A stretch of DNA of 64,000 nucleotides from Flavobacterium sp. TR2 (GTDB lineage: Bacteria > Bacteroidota > Bacteroidia > Flavobacteriales > Flavobacteriaceae), in NCBI RefSeq assembly GCF_025252405.1, contig NZ_CP104307.1:4588001-4652000 (forward strand), read 5' to 3'. Shown here in pieces: positions 1 to 8,123 of the stretch. How positions within the stretch are numbered: position 1 is the first letter of the stretch; each line of letters opens with the position of its first letter. Both the position numbers and the translations under genes were made by a program. The notes beneath the pieces are model-generated. The model was not told the origin of the DNA, made no database searches, and saw only the letters and a list, made by a program, of their open reading frames with translations.

Positions 1-2
1 GT

Positions 3-410
3 TTCATCACTTTAGGAGCGCACTCCAGCATTCCATGGGATAAACCTTTTTACAAATACAAAGTATTGCATCCAATTGCGTGGGTTTTAGAAAGACTGAT
101 TTCTACTCCTGCAACGCATCATGCACACCACGCAGACACAAGCGGAGACGGTGTAGGACATTTCAAAGGAAACTTCGGAAATATGTTCTTCATCTGGGAT
201 GTCATTTTCGGAACAGGATTGATTACTCGCCAATATCCAAAATCATTCGGAACAAAATCGTACAAACAAGAAGAATGGTACGCTCAGTTTCTTTGGCCGA
301 TTTTTAAATCTAAAAAAGAAGGAAGTTCTCTTGCCGAAGGCGTTTTGTCACTTCCGTTAAAACCTAAGGCTGCTGAAGAAACCCCTGCGCCAGTATTAGA
401 AAGAGTATAA
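3..410 (+). CDS. Fatty acid hydroxylase / sterol desaturase family protein (C-terminal part)
   Basis: This is the 3' end of a gene that begins upstream of the window; the reading frame is open from base 3. The visible 135 residues carry a His cluster, HHAHHAD, matching the HxxHH box of the di-iron fatty acid hydroxylase/sterol desaturase superfamily. It is followed by a GNFGNMFFIWDVIFGTG stretch typical of the family's last conserved block. Members are integral membrane oxygenases that hydroxylate or desaturate lipids; the substrate cannot be told here. The tail after about residue 110 is Lys/Pro-rich and probably cytoplasmic. The next gene starts 12 bases downstream on the same strand, so co-transcription is possible. 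Confidence 0.8.
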   Translation, partial: FITLGAHSSIPWDKPFYKYKVLHPIAWVLERLISTPATHHAHHADTSGDGVGHFKGNFGNMFFIWDVIFGTGLITRQYPKSFGTKSYKQEEWYAQFLWPIFKSKKEGSSLAEGVLSLPLKPKAAEETPAPVLERV

Positions 411-422
411 TACTTCTCGATT

Positions 423-1139
423 ATGAAAAATAAAATTCTAAAAACCAGCATAACAGCAATTGTCTTTTTATGGACAGTTGCTGCTTTTTCTCAAAATGAA
501 ATCCATAGCTCATTGTCTCTGGATTCTTTTTATTCGAAAATTAAAAGTCAAAAAAATCCACAGATTGTTGACGCGAGAACGCCTGAAGAATTTGCATTGA
601 ATCATATTGAAGGTGCGGTAAATTTTAATCTTCAGTCTGAAAATTATGCGCAATCTGTTGCTAAATTAGATAAGTCAAAACCTGTTTTTATTTATTCTAT
701 CGGAGCCGGCAGAAGTGTCGCCTTAGAAAAAGAACTATTAAAAAACGGTTTCTCAGAAGCCTATAGTTTGGAAGGCGGAATTGCAAATTGGATTGGAAAC
801 GGAAAACCTTTTTACTCCAACCTAAAAAGCAAATTGTCTTTGGCTGAATTCAATACAATCATTGCTGAAAATAAAACCGTTTTGGTTGATATTGGCTCAA
901 AATACTGCGGCGCCTGTAAAAAAGTCAAACCGCTTTTAGAAACCATTAGATCAGAATATGGTTCAAACTTAAAAATCGTAGAAATTGAGCTAGAAGACAG
1001 TCCGCAAGTTATTGCCGATTTAAAAACCGTAAAAGTTTTCCCTACTTTGATTTTATATCAAAACGGAAAAATCGTTTTTAAGAAAGAAGGCATCAACGAT
1101 TTGAAGAACGAAGTTGATGTAGCACTGGTTTCGAAATAG
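423..1139 (+). CDS. Exported rhodanese-like / thioredoxin fusion protein
   Basis: A 238-residue protein with a signal peptide (about residues 1-24, ending AFSQN). Residues about 30-130 form a rhodanese-like domain (VDARTPEEF, then HIEGAVNF). Residues about 138-238 form a thioredoxin fold with a CGAC redox motif at Cys162-Cys165. The rhodanese active loop reads IYSIGAGRS, so Ser92 occupies the position of the usual persulfide-forming Cys and sulfurtransferase activity is doubtful. The thioredoxin half looks intact and should act as a periplasmic disulfide reductase or oxidase. The rhodanese half may be a binding module. It lies 12 bases after the lipid hydroxylase gene. The fusion and the Cys-to-Ser change are seen in the sequence; the function is inferred. 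Confidence 0.85.
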   Translation: MKNKILKTSITAIVFLWTVAAFSQNEIHSSLSLDSFYSKIKSQKNPQIVDARTPEEFALNHIEGAVNFNLQSENYAQSVAKLDKSKPVFIYSIGAGRSVALEKELLKNGFSEAYSLEGGIANWIGNGKPFYSNLKSKLSLAEFNTIIAENKTVLVDIGSKYCGACKKVKPLLETIRSEYGSNLKIVEIELEDSPQVIADLKTVKVFPTLILYQNGKIVFKKEGINDLKNEVDVALVSK

Positions 1140-1147
1140 ATATTTCA

Positions 1148-1180
1148 AACTTTGTCAAAGTTTTAAACTTTGACAAAGTT
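1148..1180. repeat. Perfect 15-bp inverted repeat (hairpin)
   Basis: Bases 1148-1162 and 1166-1180 are exact reverse complements (AACTTTGTCAAAGTT and AACTTTGACAAAGTT) separated by 3 bases. Each arm is itself nearly palindromic. The hairpin lies just after the rhodanese-thioredoxin stop codon. It lacks a T-run, so it is not a typical intrinsic terminator, though it could protect or process the mRNA 3' end. Confidence 0.75.
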
Positions 1181-1195
1181 AATCAGTGCACTGCT

Positions 1196-1239
1196 TGTCA
1201 GGCTGAGCGATCCCGAGACTTCGGGAGAAGCCTCGGAAT
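1196..1239. repeat. Dispersed GGCTGAGCG element with CCCGAGACTTCGGG hairpin
   Basis: TGTCAGGCTGAGCG is followed by a near-palindrome TCCCGAGACTTCGGGAG. The same building blocks recur at 26835-26859, 42161-42239 and 43977-43993, always between genes. It is a dispersed intergenic repeat of unknown role. Confidence 0.6.
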
Positions 1240-1319
1240 GACAAAAAATACTTGTAAACCTTTATCAAAATCTTAAAACCTTGAGAAAGGTTACTCAAAA
1301 ACCAACCAAAAACCATACT

Positions 1320-2936
1320 ATGGCAACCTATAAAAAAATAACCAAAATTGCTGTTCCCATTTTAATAGCGCTTCTCATTCTGGCAGCATTTTTATTTTGG
1401 CCGATAAATACGGATGGCACTTTAATCAAAGAAGACCAAAAACTGGCAGAAGGGAAAAAAGAATTTTTAGCTTCAAAACCTAAAGATTCCGTTACTGGGA
1501 AAAAGACCAATATTATTATTCTCCTCGCAGATGATTTAGGAAAATACGACATTTCGCTTTACGGCGGAAAATCGACACCGACACCCCAAATCGATTCTCT
1601 AGCAGCTTCAGGAGCTACTTTTACAGACGGTTACGCCTCTGCCGCAATCTGCTCGCCCTCACGTGCAGGACTGATCACAGGAAGATATCAAGAACGCTTT
1701 GGACATGAATATCAGCCCGGAGATCGCTATCCTAAAAACAATCTTGAATATTATGCTTTTAAATATTTAATCAAAACGGACGGTTGGAAATTAAATGACA
1801 AGATCGATTATCCAAACGAGGCCTCTATCAAAACGCAAGGACTCCCTAAATCTGAAATCACTTTTGCCGATTTAGCCAAAAGGCAAGGTTACAGCACAGG
1901 AATTATCGGAAAATGGCATTTGGGCCACAACAAAGGATTTTTTCCTTTAGATCGAGGTTTCGATTATCATTACGGATTTTATCAGGCGTTTTCGCTTTTT
2001 GCTCCCGAAGATGATCCAGATATTATCAATCATCATCATAAAGATTTTACAGATAAGACCATTTGGGGCAATGGCCGTGTCGGAATTGGACAAATTCGCA
2101 GAGACACTACAATTATTGATGAAAAAGCCTATTTGACAGAAAAGTTTGCCGAAGAAGCAGAAGCTTTTATTGATAAAAATAAAAACAAGCCTTTCTTGCT
2201 CTACATTCCGTTTAATGCTCCTCACACGCCATTTCAAGTTCGAAAAAAATATTACGATCGTTTCCCGAATGTAAAAGACGAAAACAAACGTGTCTATTTT
2301 GCCATGATCAGCGCTTTGGATGATGCCATTGGAAGAATTCGCGAAAAAGTCAAAAAAGAAGGTCTTGAAGAAAATACCTTAATCATTTTTGTCAGTGATA
2401 ACGGCGGTGCCGATTATACTTTTGCGACAACAAATGCACCTCTTAAAGGCGGCAAATTTTCTCATTTTGAAGGCGGCATCAATGTTCCGTTTGCGCTTTC
2501 GTGGAAAGGAAAAATAAAACCTCATACCGTTTACAAAAACCCTGTAAGCACTTTGGATATTTTTACAACAATCGCATCAGCTATTGGTTCTGAATTACCA
2601 AAAGACCGTATTTATGATGGTGTAGATTTAATTCAAACAATAAATGAAAACAAAGTAGCGCACAAAGATTTATATTGGCGCTCTGGCGATGCAAAAGCCA
2701 TTAGAAGCGGTGACTGGAAACTAATCATCAGCGGAAAAACGCATGAAAAATGGCTTTATAATCTTGCCTCTGATAAATCTGAAATAACAGACCTCTCACA
2801 AAAACATCCAGAAAAAGTAAAAGAATTGCAAACTGCGCTGCAAACTTGGGAAAAAGGTTTAATTAAACCACTTTGGCCCAATTTAACTTATTATGAATTC
2901 GATTTTGGCAAACAGAAATACTTTGTTGATTTGTAA
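1320..2936 (+). CDS. Sulfatase (arylsulfatase family), membrane anchored or exported
   Basis: A 538-residue member of the type I sulfatase/alkaline phosphatase fold. The formylglycine signature CSPSRAGLITGR places the modifiable Cys at residue 111. The metal-binding start of the domain, LLADDLGKYD, is at about residue 69, and a second metal-site segment reads FVSDNGGADY. The enzyme should hydrolyse sulfate esters after its Cys is converted by a formylglycine-generating enzyme, which is not encoded in this window. An N-terminal hydrophobic segment (about residues 9-28) without a lipobox suggests a signal anchor or signal peptide. A TTG 39 bases upstream is in frame, but the ATG places the hydrophobic segment normally. 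The gene is followed by a strong terminator. No polysaccharide lyase or SusCD gene is adjacent, so the substrate is unknown. Confidence 0.88.
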   Translation: MATYKKITKIAVPILIALLILAAFLFWPINTDGTLIKEDQKLAEGKKEFLASKPKDSVTGKKTNIIILLADDLGKYDISLYGGKSTPTPQIDSLAASGATFTDGYASAAICSPSRAGLITGRYQERFGHEYQPGDRYPKNNLEYYAFKYLIKTDGWKLNDKIDYPNEASIKTQGLPKSEITFADLAKRQGYSTGIIGKWHLGHNKGFFPLDRGFDYHYGFYQAFSLFAPEDDPDIINHHHKDFTDKTIWGNGRVGIGQIRRDTTIIDEKAYLTEKFAEEAEAFIDKNKNKPFLLYIPFNAPHTPFQVRKKYYDRFPNVKDENKRVYFAMISALDDAIGRIREKVKKEGLEENTLIIFVSDNGGADYTFATTNAPLKGGKFSHFEGGINVPFALSWKGKIKPHTVYKNPVSTLDIFTTIASAIGSELPKDRIYDGVDLIQTINENKVAHKDLYWRSGDAKAIRSGDWKLIISGKTHEKWLYNLASDKSEITDLSQKHPEKVKELQTALQTWEKGLIKPLWPNLTYYEFDFGKQKYFVDL

Positions 2937-2992
2937 GCCTAAGTTGAAACCCAACGAAATAATTACTTTTTTTGATATTTTAAGTAATTATA

Positions 2993-3028
2993 AAAAAAGC
3001 GATTGTTGTCAGGGCAATCGCTTTTTAA
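2993..3028 (+). terminator. Intrinsic terminator after the sulfatase gene
   Basis: The stem AAAAAGCGATTG / CAATCGCTTTTT encloses a 9-base loop and ends in a T-run. It lies about 57 bases after the sulfatase stop codon. Confidence 0.8.
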
Positions 3029-3047
3029 TAAAAATGAAATGGTCTAC

Positions 3048-3079
3048 AAAAAAAGCAGCAAATTAATTTGCTGCTTTTT
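3048..3079 (-). terminator. Intrinsic terminator of rocD (usable in both directions)
   Basis: A near-perfect palindrome, AGCAGCAAATTAATTTGCTGCT, is flanked by A-runs and T-runs just past the rocD stop codon on the minus strand. With the neighbouring hairpin it separates the two convergent genes. Confidence 0.8.
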
Positions 3080-3101
3080 CGTTTTACCCCAAAAAGGAGT
3101 G

Positions 3102-4355
3102 TTATTTTTTAAATTCATTCAAAGATTTCTCAATAATTTGCAGACATTCTAGAATTTGCTCTTCGGTCATTACCAAAGGCGGCGCCAATCTGATTTTGTT
3201 TCCGTGAGTTGGTTTTGCCAATAATCCGTTATCTCTAAATTTCAAGCAAATTTCCCAAGCCAGATCAGATTCTTCATCTGTATTGATGACAATGGCATTC
3301 AAAAGACCTTTTCCGCGAACCAGCGTAATCAAATTATTTTTTTCAGCTATTTTATTTAGTCCCTCTCTCAAAATTACTCCCAGACGTTCTGCGTTTTCAG
3401 CCAGTTTTTCGTCTTTAATCACTTCAAGAGCAGCAACCGCTACAGCAGCAGCAACAGGGTTTCCTCCAAAAGTAGAGCCATGCTGTCCCGGTTTGATCAC
3501 ATTCATGATTTCGTCATTGCATAAAACTGCAGATACCGGATAAACTCCGCCAGAAATTGCTTTTCCTAAAATTAAAACATCAGGCTGCACATTTTCGTGA
3601 TGAACTGCTAACAATTTTCCAGTACGTGCAATTCCAGTCTGAACTTCGTCAGCAATAAAAAGTACATTATGTTTTTCGCAAAGTGCTTTCGCTTTCGCCA
3701 AATAACCTTCAGAAGGAACGTAAACTCCTGCTTCACCCTGAATTGGTTCAACCAAAAACCCTGCGATATTTTTTGATGAGTTCAAAGCATTTTCAAGCGC
3801 TTCAAGATTATCGTATTCTATTTTGATGAAACCATCTGTAAAAGGCCCAAAGTTTTTGCGTGCCGTTTCATCATTAGAAAATGAAATGATAGTCGTTGTT
3901 CTTCCATGAAAGTTATTCTCGCACACAATAATCTGGGCTTGATTTTCTGGAATTCCTTTTACTTCATAAGCCCATTTTCTAGAAATTTTCAGCGCTGTTT
4001 CAACTGCTTCGGCACCCGTATTCATAGGAAGAACTTTATCGAAACCAAAATATTTCGTTACATATTCTTCGTAATTTCCTAGCTTATCATTGTAAAAAGC
4101 ACGAGAAGTCAAAGTAAGTTTTTGAGCTTGCTCTACCATTGCGTTTACAATTTTAGGGTGACAATGCCCTTGATTTACTGCAGAATAAGCAGATAAAAAA
4201 TCATAATATTTCTTTCCGTCAACATCCCATACATATACGCCTTCACCTCGTTCTAAAACTACTGGAAGTGGATGGTAATTATGAGCACCATATTTGTTTT
4301 CTTTTTCAATCAAAATTTCTGATTTCGACGAAAGTGTTTTTTCTGTACTTATCAT
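3102..4355 (-). CDS. rocD: Ornithine aminotransferase (ornithine--oxo-acid transaminase)
   Basis: A 417-residue class III PLP-dependent aminotransferase. It moves the delta-amino group of ornithine to 2-oxoglutarate, giving glutamate semialdehyde and linking arginine/ornithine breakdown to proline and glutamate. The N-terminal [19 protein letters not shown], the [17 protein letters not shown] block, the [10 protein letters not shown] cofactor segment, IADEVQTG and the Schiff-base lysine in [13 protein letters not shown] (Lys265) are all present. Length is normal for the family. It is transcribed away from an Lrp/AsnC regulator gene whose start lies 223 bases off, an arrangement that suggests amino-acid-responsive local control. 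The ATG is chosen because the family N-terminus follows it directly. Confidence 0.95.
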   Translation of the reverse strand: MISTEKTLSSKSEILIEKENKYGAHNYHPLPVVLERGEGVYVWDVDGKKYYDFLSAYSAVNQGHCHPKIVNAMVEQAQKLTLTSRAFYNDKLGNYEEYVTKYFGFDKVLPMNTGAEAVETALKISRKWAYEVKGIPENQAQIIVCENNFHGRTTTIISFSNDETARKNFGPFTDGFIKIEYDNLEALENALNSSKNIAGFLVEPIQGEAGVYVPSEGYLAKAKALCEKHNVLFIADEVQTGIARTGKLLAVHHENVQPDVLILGKAISGGVYPVSAVLCNDEIMNVIKPGQHGSTFGGNPVAAAVAVAALEVIKDEKLAENAERLGVILREGLNKIAEKNNLITLVRGKGLLNAIVINTDEESDLAWEICLKFRDNGLLAKPTHGNKIRLAPPLVMTEEQILECLQIIEKSLNEFKK

Positions 4356-4374
4356 AATATGCTTTTTATTTCTG

Positions 4375-4409
4375 CAAAAATATTAAAATTAAACCAATAA
4401 CAATCCAAA
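4375..4409 (-). promoter_or_regulatory. Candidate rocD promoter
   Basis: On the minus strand a TATTTTTG box (plus-strand CAAAAATA, 4375-4382) matches the Bacteroidota -7 consensus TAnnTTTG. TTG or TTTG candidates lie 18-23 bases upstream at 4401-4409. The predicted start site would be about 12 bases before the rocD ATG. Assigned by motif only. Confidence 0.4.
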
Positions 4410-4483
4410 AAACAATATTTTGACTTAAATATAACAAAATAAAAGTCAAAACTTAAATTTACACACCTCAAAAAAGGCATATT

Positions 4484-4491
4484 TATTTTTG
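4484..4491 (+). promoter_or_regulatory. Candidate -7 box for the Lrp/AsnC gene
   Basis: TATTTTTG fits the TAnnTTTG consensus 87 bases before the ATG of the Lrp/AsnC-type gene. No clear TTTG is seen at the correct distance upstream, so the call is weak. Confidence 0.25.
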
Positions 4492-4578
4492 AGAAATATG
4501 ATTCAATGCCTGTTTATTAAAAAAAAGAATTACTTTTATGAATCGCAAAAGACTCAATTTTAAAACGATTTTTACTGA

Positions 4579-5031
4579 ATGGAATTATTAGACGAATTTG
4601 ATATTAGTATCCTAAAAGAATTAGAAAAAGATGGAAGAATGGCTTATTCTGCGATCGCCACTAATCTAAAAATATCAAATACAATGGTACATCAGCGTAT
4701 TAACAGAATGATTGAACAAGGTGTAATTGGCGGAATAAGACCAATTATTCAAGAAAAGAAAATTGGCTACGACTGGGCTTCTTTTACTGGACTCACATTA
4801 AACAAAGATTCTGATTCTGAAAGAATTATTGAAGCGCTTAAAGAAATTCCCGAGATTACCGAATGCTATTATGTAACTGGTTCTTTTACGCTTTACATAA
4901 AAATCATTGCCAAAAATCACGAGCATATGCGCCGAATCCTGTATGAGAAAATTGATGGAATTCCTGGCATTGACAAAACCGATTCTATTGTAGAATTGGG
5001 CTGTGCTTTTAAACGAAATATATCATTGTAA
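4579..5031 (+). CDS. Lrp/AsnC family transcriptional regulator
   Basis: A 150-residue protein with the Lrp/AsnC architecture. It has an N-terminal winged helix-turn-helix (DISILKELEKDGRMAYSAIA, then NTMVHQRINRMIEQGVIGG) and a C-terminal RAM/effector-binding domain from about residue 65 (ITECYYVTGSFTLYIKI). Such proteins form dimers to octamers, bind amino acids and control amino-acid metabolism genes. It is divergent from rocD with a shared 223-bp AT-rich region, so rocD and its own gene are the likely targets; this is inferred from position. A strong terminator follows. Confidence 0.92.
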   Translation: MELLDEFDISILKELEKDGRMAYSAIATNLKISNTMVHQRINRMIEQGVIGGIRPIIQEKKIGYDWASFTGLTLNKDSDSERIIEALKEIPEITECYYVTGSFTLYIKIIAKNHEHMRRILYEKIDGIPGIDKTDSIVELGCAFKRNISL

Positions 5032-5066
5032 AAAGAAAAATTATTCTTTTACAATATGGGTTACAA

Positions 5067-5099
5067 ACCTCACAAGAATTTACTTGTGAGGTTTTTTTG
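5067..5099 (+). terminator. Intrinsic terminator after the Lrp/AsnC gene
   Basis: The stem ACCTCACAAG / CTTGTGAGGT is followed by seven T, beginning 36 bases after the stop codon. Confidence 0.88.
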
Positions 5100-5140
5100 T
5101 AACATAATATTTCTGATATTTGTTAAAAATTGAAGAAATC

Positions 5141-5914
5141 ATGAAAAATCCCATACTCATTTTATTCAGTGCAATCTTATTTTCAAATCTTATGAATGCG
5201 CAATTAAAACCAGTAAAATATAGCGATGGAAGCCAAAAATTGAATGGCTTATTTATAAAATCTGCTGAAAAAAGCGCTAACAATCCAGGAATCTTACTGC
5301 TGCCAGCTTGGCTTGGAATCGACAATGCTTCTAAAGGAATCGCCGAAGAATTGTCTAAACTGGGCTATCACGTTTTTATCGCCGACATCTATGGCGAAGG
5401 AAATTATCCTAAAAATACGGGAGAAGCTGGAAAACAGGCTGGTTTTTACAAAACAAATTATCAAGTTTATCAAAAAAGAATAAATGCCGCTCTTCAAGAA
5501 TTAATCAAATCTGGAGCTAATGCAGATAATATTGTCGCTATTGGCTACTGCTTTGGTGGAACTGGAGTTTTGGAAGCCGCAAGAGGTCATTTGAACATAA
5601 AAGGTATTGCTTCATTCCATGGAGGTTTAGGAAAAGATGACAGCAGAAAAAATGAGCCAATTTCTACAAAAGTTCTTATTTGTCATGGAGCAGATGATCC
5701 GTTTGTTTCTAAAGAAGAAATCACATCGTTTCAGCAGGAAATGCGTGATGGCAAAGCAGATTGGCAAATGATTTATTATGCCAATGCCGTTCACTCTTTT
5801 ACTAATCCAGAAGCAGGCAATGACAATTCTAAAGGCGCTGCATATAACGCTGTAGCAGCAAAAAGATCTTTTGACCATTTACAGCTTTTCTTAAACGAAG
5901 TCCTGAAAAAATAA
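5141..5914 (+). CDS. Dienelactone hydrolase family protein, exported
   Basis: A 257-residue alpha/beta hydrolase of the dienelactone hydrolase family. A signal peptide spans about residues 1-20 (ending NLMNAQ), which supports the ATG at 5141 over the in-frame TTG at 5120. The nucleophile elbow GYCFGGTG has Cys, as in classical dienelactone hydrolases. The acid lies in CHGADDPFV and the histidine in AVHSFTNPEAG, so the catalytic triad looks complete. The physiological substrate of exported members is generally unknown. It follows a terminator, so it should have its own promoter, and a DUF3667 gene lies 45 bases downstream. Confidence 0.88.
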   Translation: MKNPILILFSAILFSNLMNAQLKPVKYSDGSQKLNGLFIKSAEKSANNPGILLLPAWLGIDNASKGIAEELSKLGYHVFIADIYGEGNYPKNTGEAGKQAGFYKTNYQVYQKRINAALQELIKSGANADNIVAIGYCFGGTGVLEAARGHLNIKGIASFHGGLGKDDSRKNEPISTKVLICHGADDPFVSKEEITSFQQEMRDGKADWQMIYYANAVHSFTNPEAGNDNSKGAAYNAVAAKRSFDHLQLFLNEVLKK

Positions 5915-5959
5915 TTTCTAAAAACAGATACCCAAGAACAAATCATTTAACACAAACCA

Positions 5960-6934
5960 ATGTCACATAATAAAATTAGAGAAGACAAAACTTGTCTAAA
6001 TTGCAGGCACGTAGTGGAGCAGAAATACTGCCCAAACTGCGGACAGGAAAACAGCGATAGCCGAAAAACTTTTCATCATTTATTTGTTCATTTCTTCGAA
6101 GATTTGACGCATTATGAAAATGCCTTTTGGAAAACCATAAAAAATCTTCTGTTCAAGCCCTCAACACTTACAAAAGAATACCTTTCTGGAAAACGTTTGT
6201 CTTATCTTGCGCCAGTTCGACTGTATATTTTCATCAGTTTTATTACTTTTCTATTGATTGCAATGTTTCCAAATAATGTCAATGAGCAAATTGATAAAAG
6301 TGAGGAAGCACTGAATAAAGAAATTTCTAAAGCTACTGATAGTATAAGCATAAGCAGAAAGGAAGACAAAAGATATTTTCACTTTAAAACGATGAAAGAA
6401 ATTGATTCGATTCAAAAATATGGAAAAGAAAGCGAGAAGCTGAACGCTTCGTCTTATTGGTTTTCTGAAAAAGCAATTCACGTTACAGAAAAATACACCA
6501 AAAAAGAAATTTATGAAAAATTCGTAGAAGCTTTTTTTCATAATCTCCCTAAAATTCTCTTTATCATCATGCCGTTTTTTGCTTTTTTCTTGTGGCTTTT
6601 TCACAACAAAAAGAAATGGTACTATTTTGACCACGGAATTTTCACGCTCCATTATTTTTCGTTCCTCTTATTGATTTTCCTTATCATGTTTGTCATTGAC
6701 AGAGTTTTAGGGCTATTTGGAGAAAACAATTTGCTATCATTTATCTCAGGCACAATCACTTTTGCGGGAACCATCTGGATGTGTTACTATTTTTATCCAG
6801 CTCACCATCGTTTTTATGGCGAATCTAGAATCGTGTCATTTATTAAAAGCGCTATGCTCTTCGTAATAAACTCACTTTTTATACTATTTTTACTCATTTT
6901 GTACGTTCTTTACACATTTATTAATTTACACTAA
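5960..6934 (+). CDS. DUF3667 domain membrane protein with zinc ribbon
   Basis: A 324-residue protein of the DUF3667 type, a Bacteroidota family without known function. An N-terminal zinc ribbon is formed by Cys12, Cys15, Cys24 and Cys27 (CLNC...CPNCG). It is followed by the family block with FWKTIKNLLFKPSTLTKEYL and GKRLSYLAPVRLYIF. About five hydrophobic segments follow (near residues 87-105, 199-215, 231-255, 260-280 and 295-320). A charged loop of about 90 residues lies between the first and second. The gene ends 9 bases before the M28 peptidase start, so the two are probably one transcript. Function is unknown. Confidence 0.85.
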   Translation: MSHNKIREDKTCLNCRHVVEQKYCPNCGQENSDSRKTFHHLFVHFFEDLTHYENAFWKTIKNLLFKPSTLTKEYLSGKRLSYLAPVRLYIFISFITFLLIAMFPNNVNEQIDKSEEALNKEISKATDSISISRKEDKRYFHFKTMKEIDSIQKYGKESEKLNASSYWFSEKAIHVTEKYTKKEIYEKFVEAFFHNLPKILFIIMPFFAFFLWLFHNKKKWYYFDHGIFTLHYFSFLLLIFLIMFVIDRVLGLFGENNLLSFISGTITFAGTIWMCYYFYPAHHRFYGESRIVSFIKSAMLFVINSLFILFLLILYVLYTFINLH

Positions 6935-6943
6935 CTATTTAGA

Positions 6944-7960
6944 ATGAAAAAATTACTCATTTTATTTTTAATTGTTACTGCGTACTCATGTAAAACTACG
7001 CAGTCGACAGCATCTAAAGACAATTCGGATCCTTCAAAATATATTAAGGCAATCAGCGAAAAAGATCTTAAGAAAATGCTTTATACAGTTGCTTCTGATG
7101 AAATGGAAGGCCGTGAAACCGGTTCTAAAGGACAGAAAAAAGCAGGGCTTTACATGATTGAGCAATACAAAAAAAATGGAATCTCTTTCCCAAAAGGAGC
7201 CTCAGATTATTACCAGCCTGTTCCTGCTGCGTTTATGAACGGAAAACGCAATCAGAACCTGCCTGATTCAGAAAACATCTGGGCTTACATTGAAGGCACT
7301 GAAAAACCGGATGAAATTTTGGTAATTTCTGCGCACTACGATCACGTGGGAATCAAAGATGGCGAAGTTTATAACGGAGCTGATGATGATGGCTCAGGAA
7401 CTGTTGCAGTTATGGAAATGGCTAAGGCTTTTGCTAAAGCAAAAAAACAGGGCCACGGACCAAAACGCTCTATTTTGTTTCTTCACGTAACTGGCGAAGA
7501 ACATGGTTTGCACGGATCACGCTATTATTCTGAAAATCCATTATTTCCAATTGCAAATACAATTGCTGACATCAACATTGACATGATCGGACGTCGCGAT
7601 GTTGAGCATTCTAATACAAACAATTATGTTTATGTAATTGGTGCTGATAGATTATCATCTGATTTGCATAATGCTGTTGTAGCTCAAAACGACAAATACA
7701 TCAAAATGGACTTAGATTTTAAATTTAACGATCCGAAAGATCCTAATCATTTCTATGAGCGTTCTGACCACTATAACTTTGCTAAACATGGCATTCCTTC
7801 TGTTTTCTTCTTCAACGGAGTTCACGAAGATTACCACGGAAAAGGTGACGAACCTCAAAAAATTGAATACGATGCTTTGACCAAAAGAACTAAACTGGCT
7901 TTTGTTGTAGCATGGGAGTTAGCCAATAGAGAAAATAGACCTGTGGTGGATAAGAAATAA
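6944..7960 (+). CDS. M28 family zinc aminopeptidase, lipoprotein
   Basis: A 338-residue protein with a lipoprotein signal peptide (LIVTAYSC, Cys16 as lipidation site). The M28 co-catalytic zinc motifs are present in order: SAHYDHVG, NGADDDGSGTVAVMEMA, VTGEEHGLHGS and NIDMIGR. A late SDHYNFAKHGIP supplies the last histidine region. It should release N-terminal amino acids from peptides at the outer membrane or cell surface, feeding peptide scavenging. The length fits a single-domain M28 peptidase without a PA insert. It follows the DUF3667 gene after 9 bases and is closed by a strong terminator. Confidence 0.92.
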   Translation: MKKLLILFLIVTAYSCKTTQSTASKDNSDPSKYIKAISEKDLKKMLYTVASDEMEGRETGSKGQKKAGLYMIEQYKKNGISFPKGASDYYQPVPAAFMNGKRNQNLPDSENIWAYIEGTEKPDEILVISAHYDHVGIKDGEVYNGADDDGSGTVAVMEMAKAFAKAKKQGHGPKRSILFLHVTGEEHGLHGSRYYSENPLFPIANTIADINIDMIGRRDVEHSNTNNYVYVIGADRLSSDLHNAVVAQNDKYIKMDLDFKFNDPKDPNHFYERSDHYNFAKHGIPSVFFFNGVHEDYHGKGDEPQKIEYDALTKRTKLAFVVAWELANRENRPVVDKK

Positions 7961-8020
7961 ACTTCAAAGGTTCAAAGTTGCAAAGTTGCAAAGGTTTCTA
8001 AACTTTGACTTCTAAACAAA

Positions 8021-8051
8021 AAAAAGGATAAGCTTAGCTTATCCTTTTTTG
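8021..8051. terminator. Bidirectional terminator between the M28 gene and rho
   Basis: A near-perfect palindrome, AAAGGATAAGCTTAGCTTATCCTTT, is flanked by A-runs and T-runs, so it works on both strands. It sits between the convergent M28 peptidase and rho genes. Flanking bases 7963-7995 and 8083-8117 carry the same AAAGGTTCAAAGTTGC-like words seen in the 12.8-kb array. Confidence 0.82.
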
Positions 8052-8123
8052 TTACTTTATATTTATTATCTTAAAGTTAGTAAAACCTCTGTAACTTTGA
8101 ACCTCTGAGCCTTTGCTCCTATT

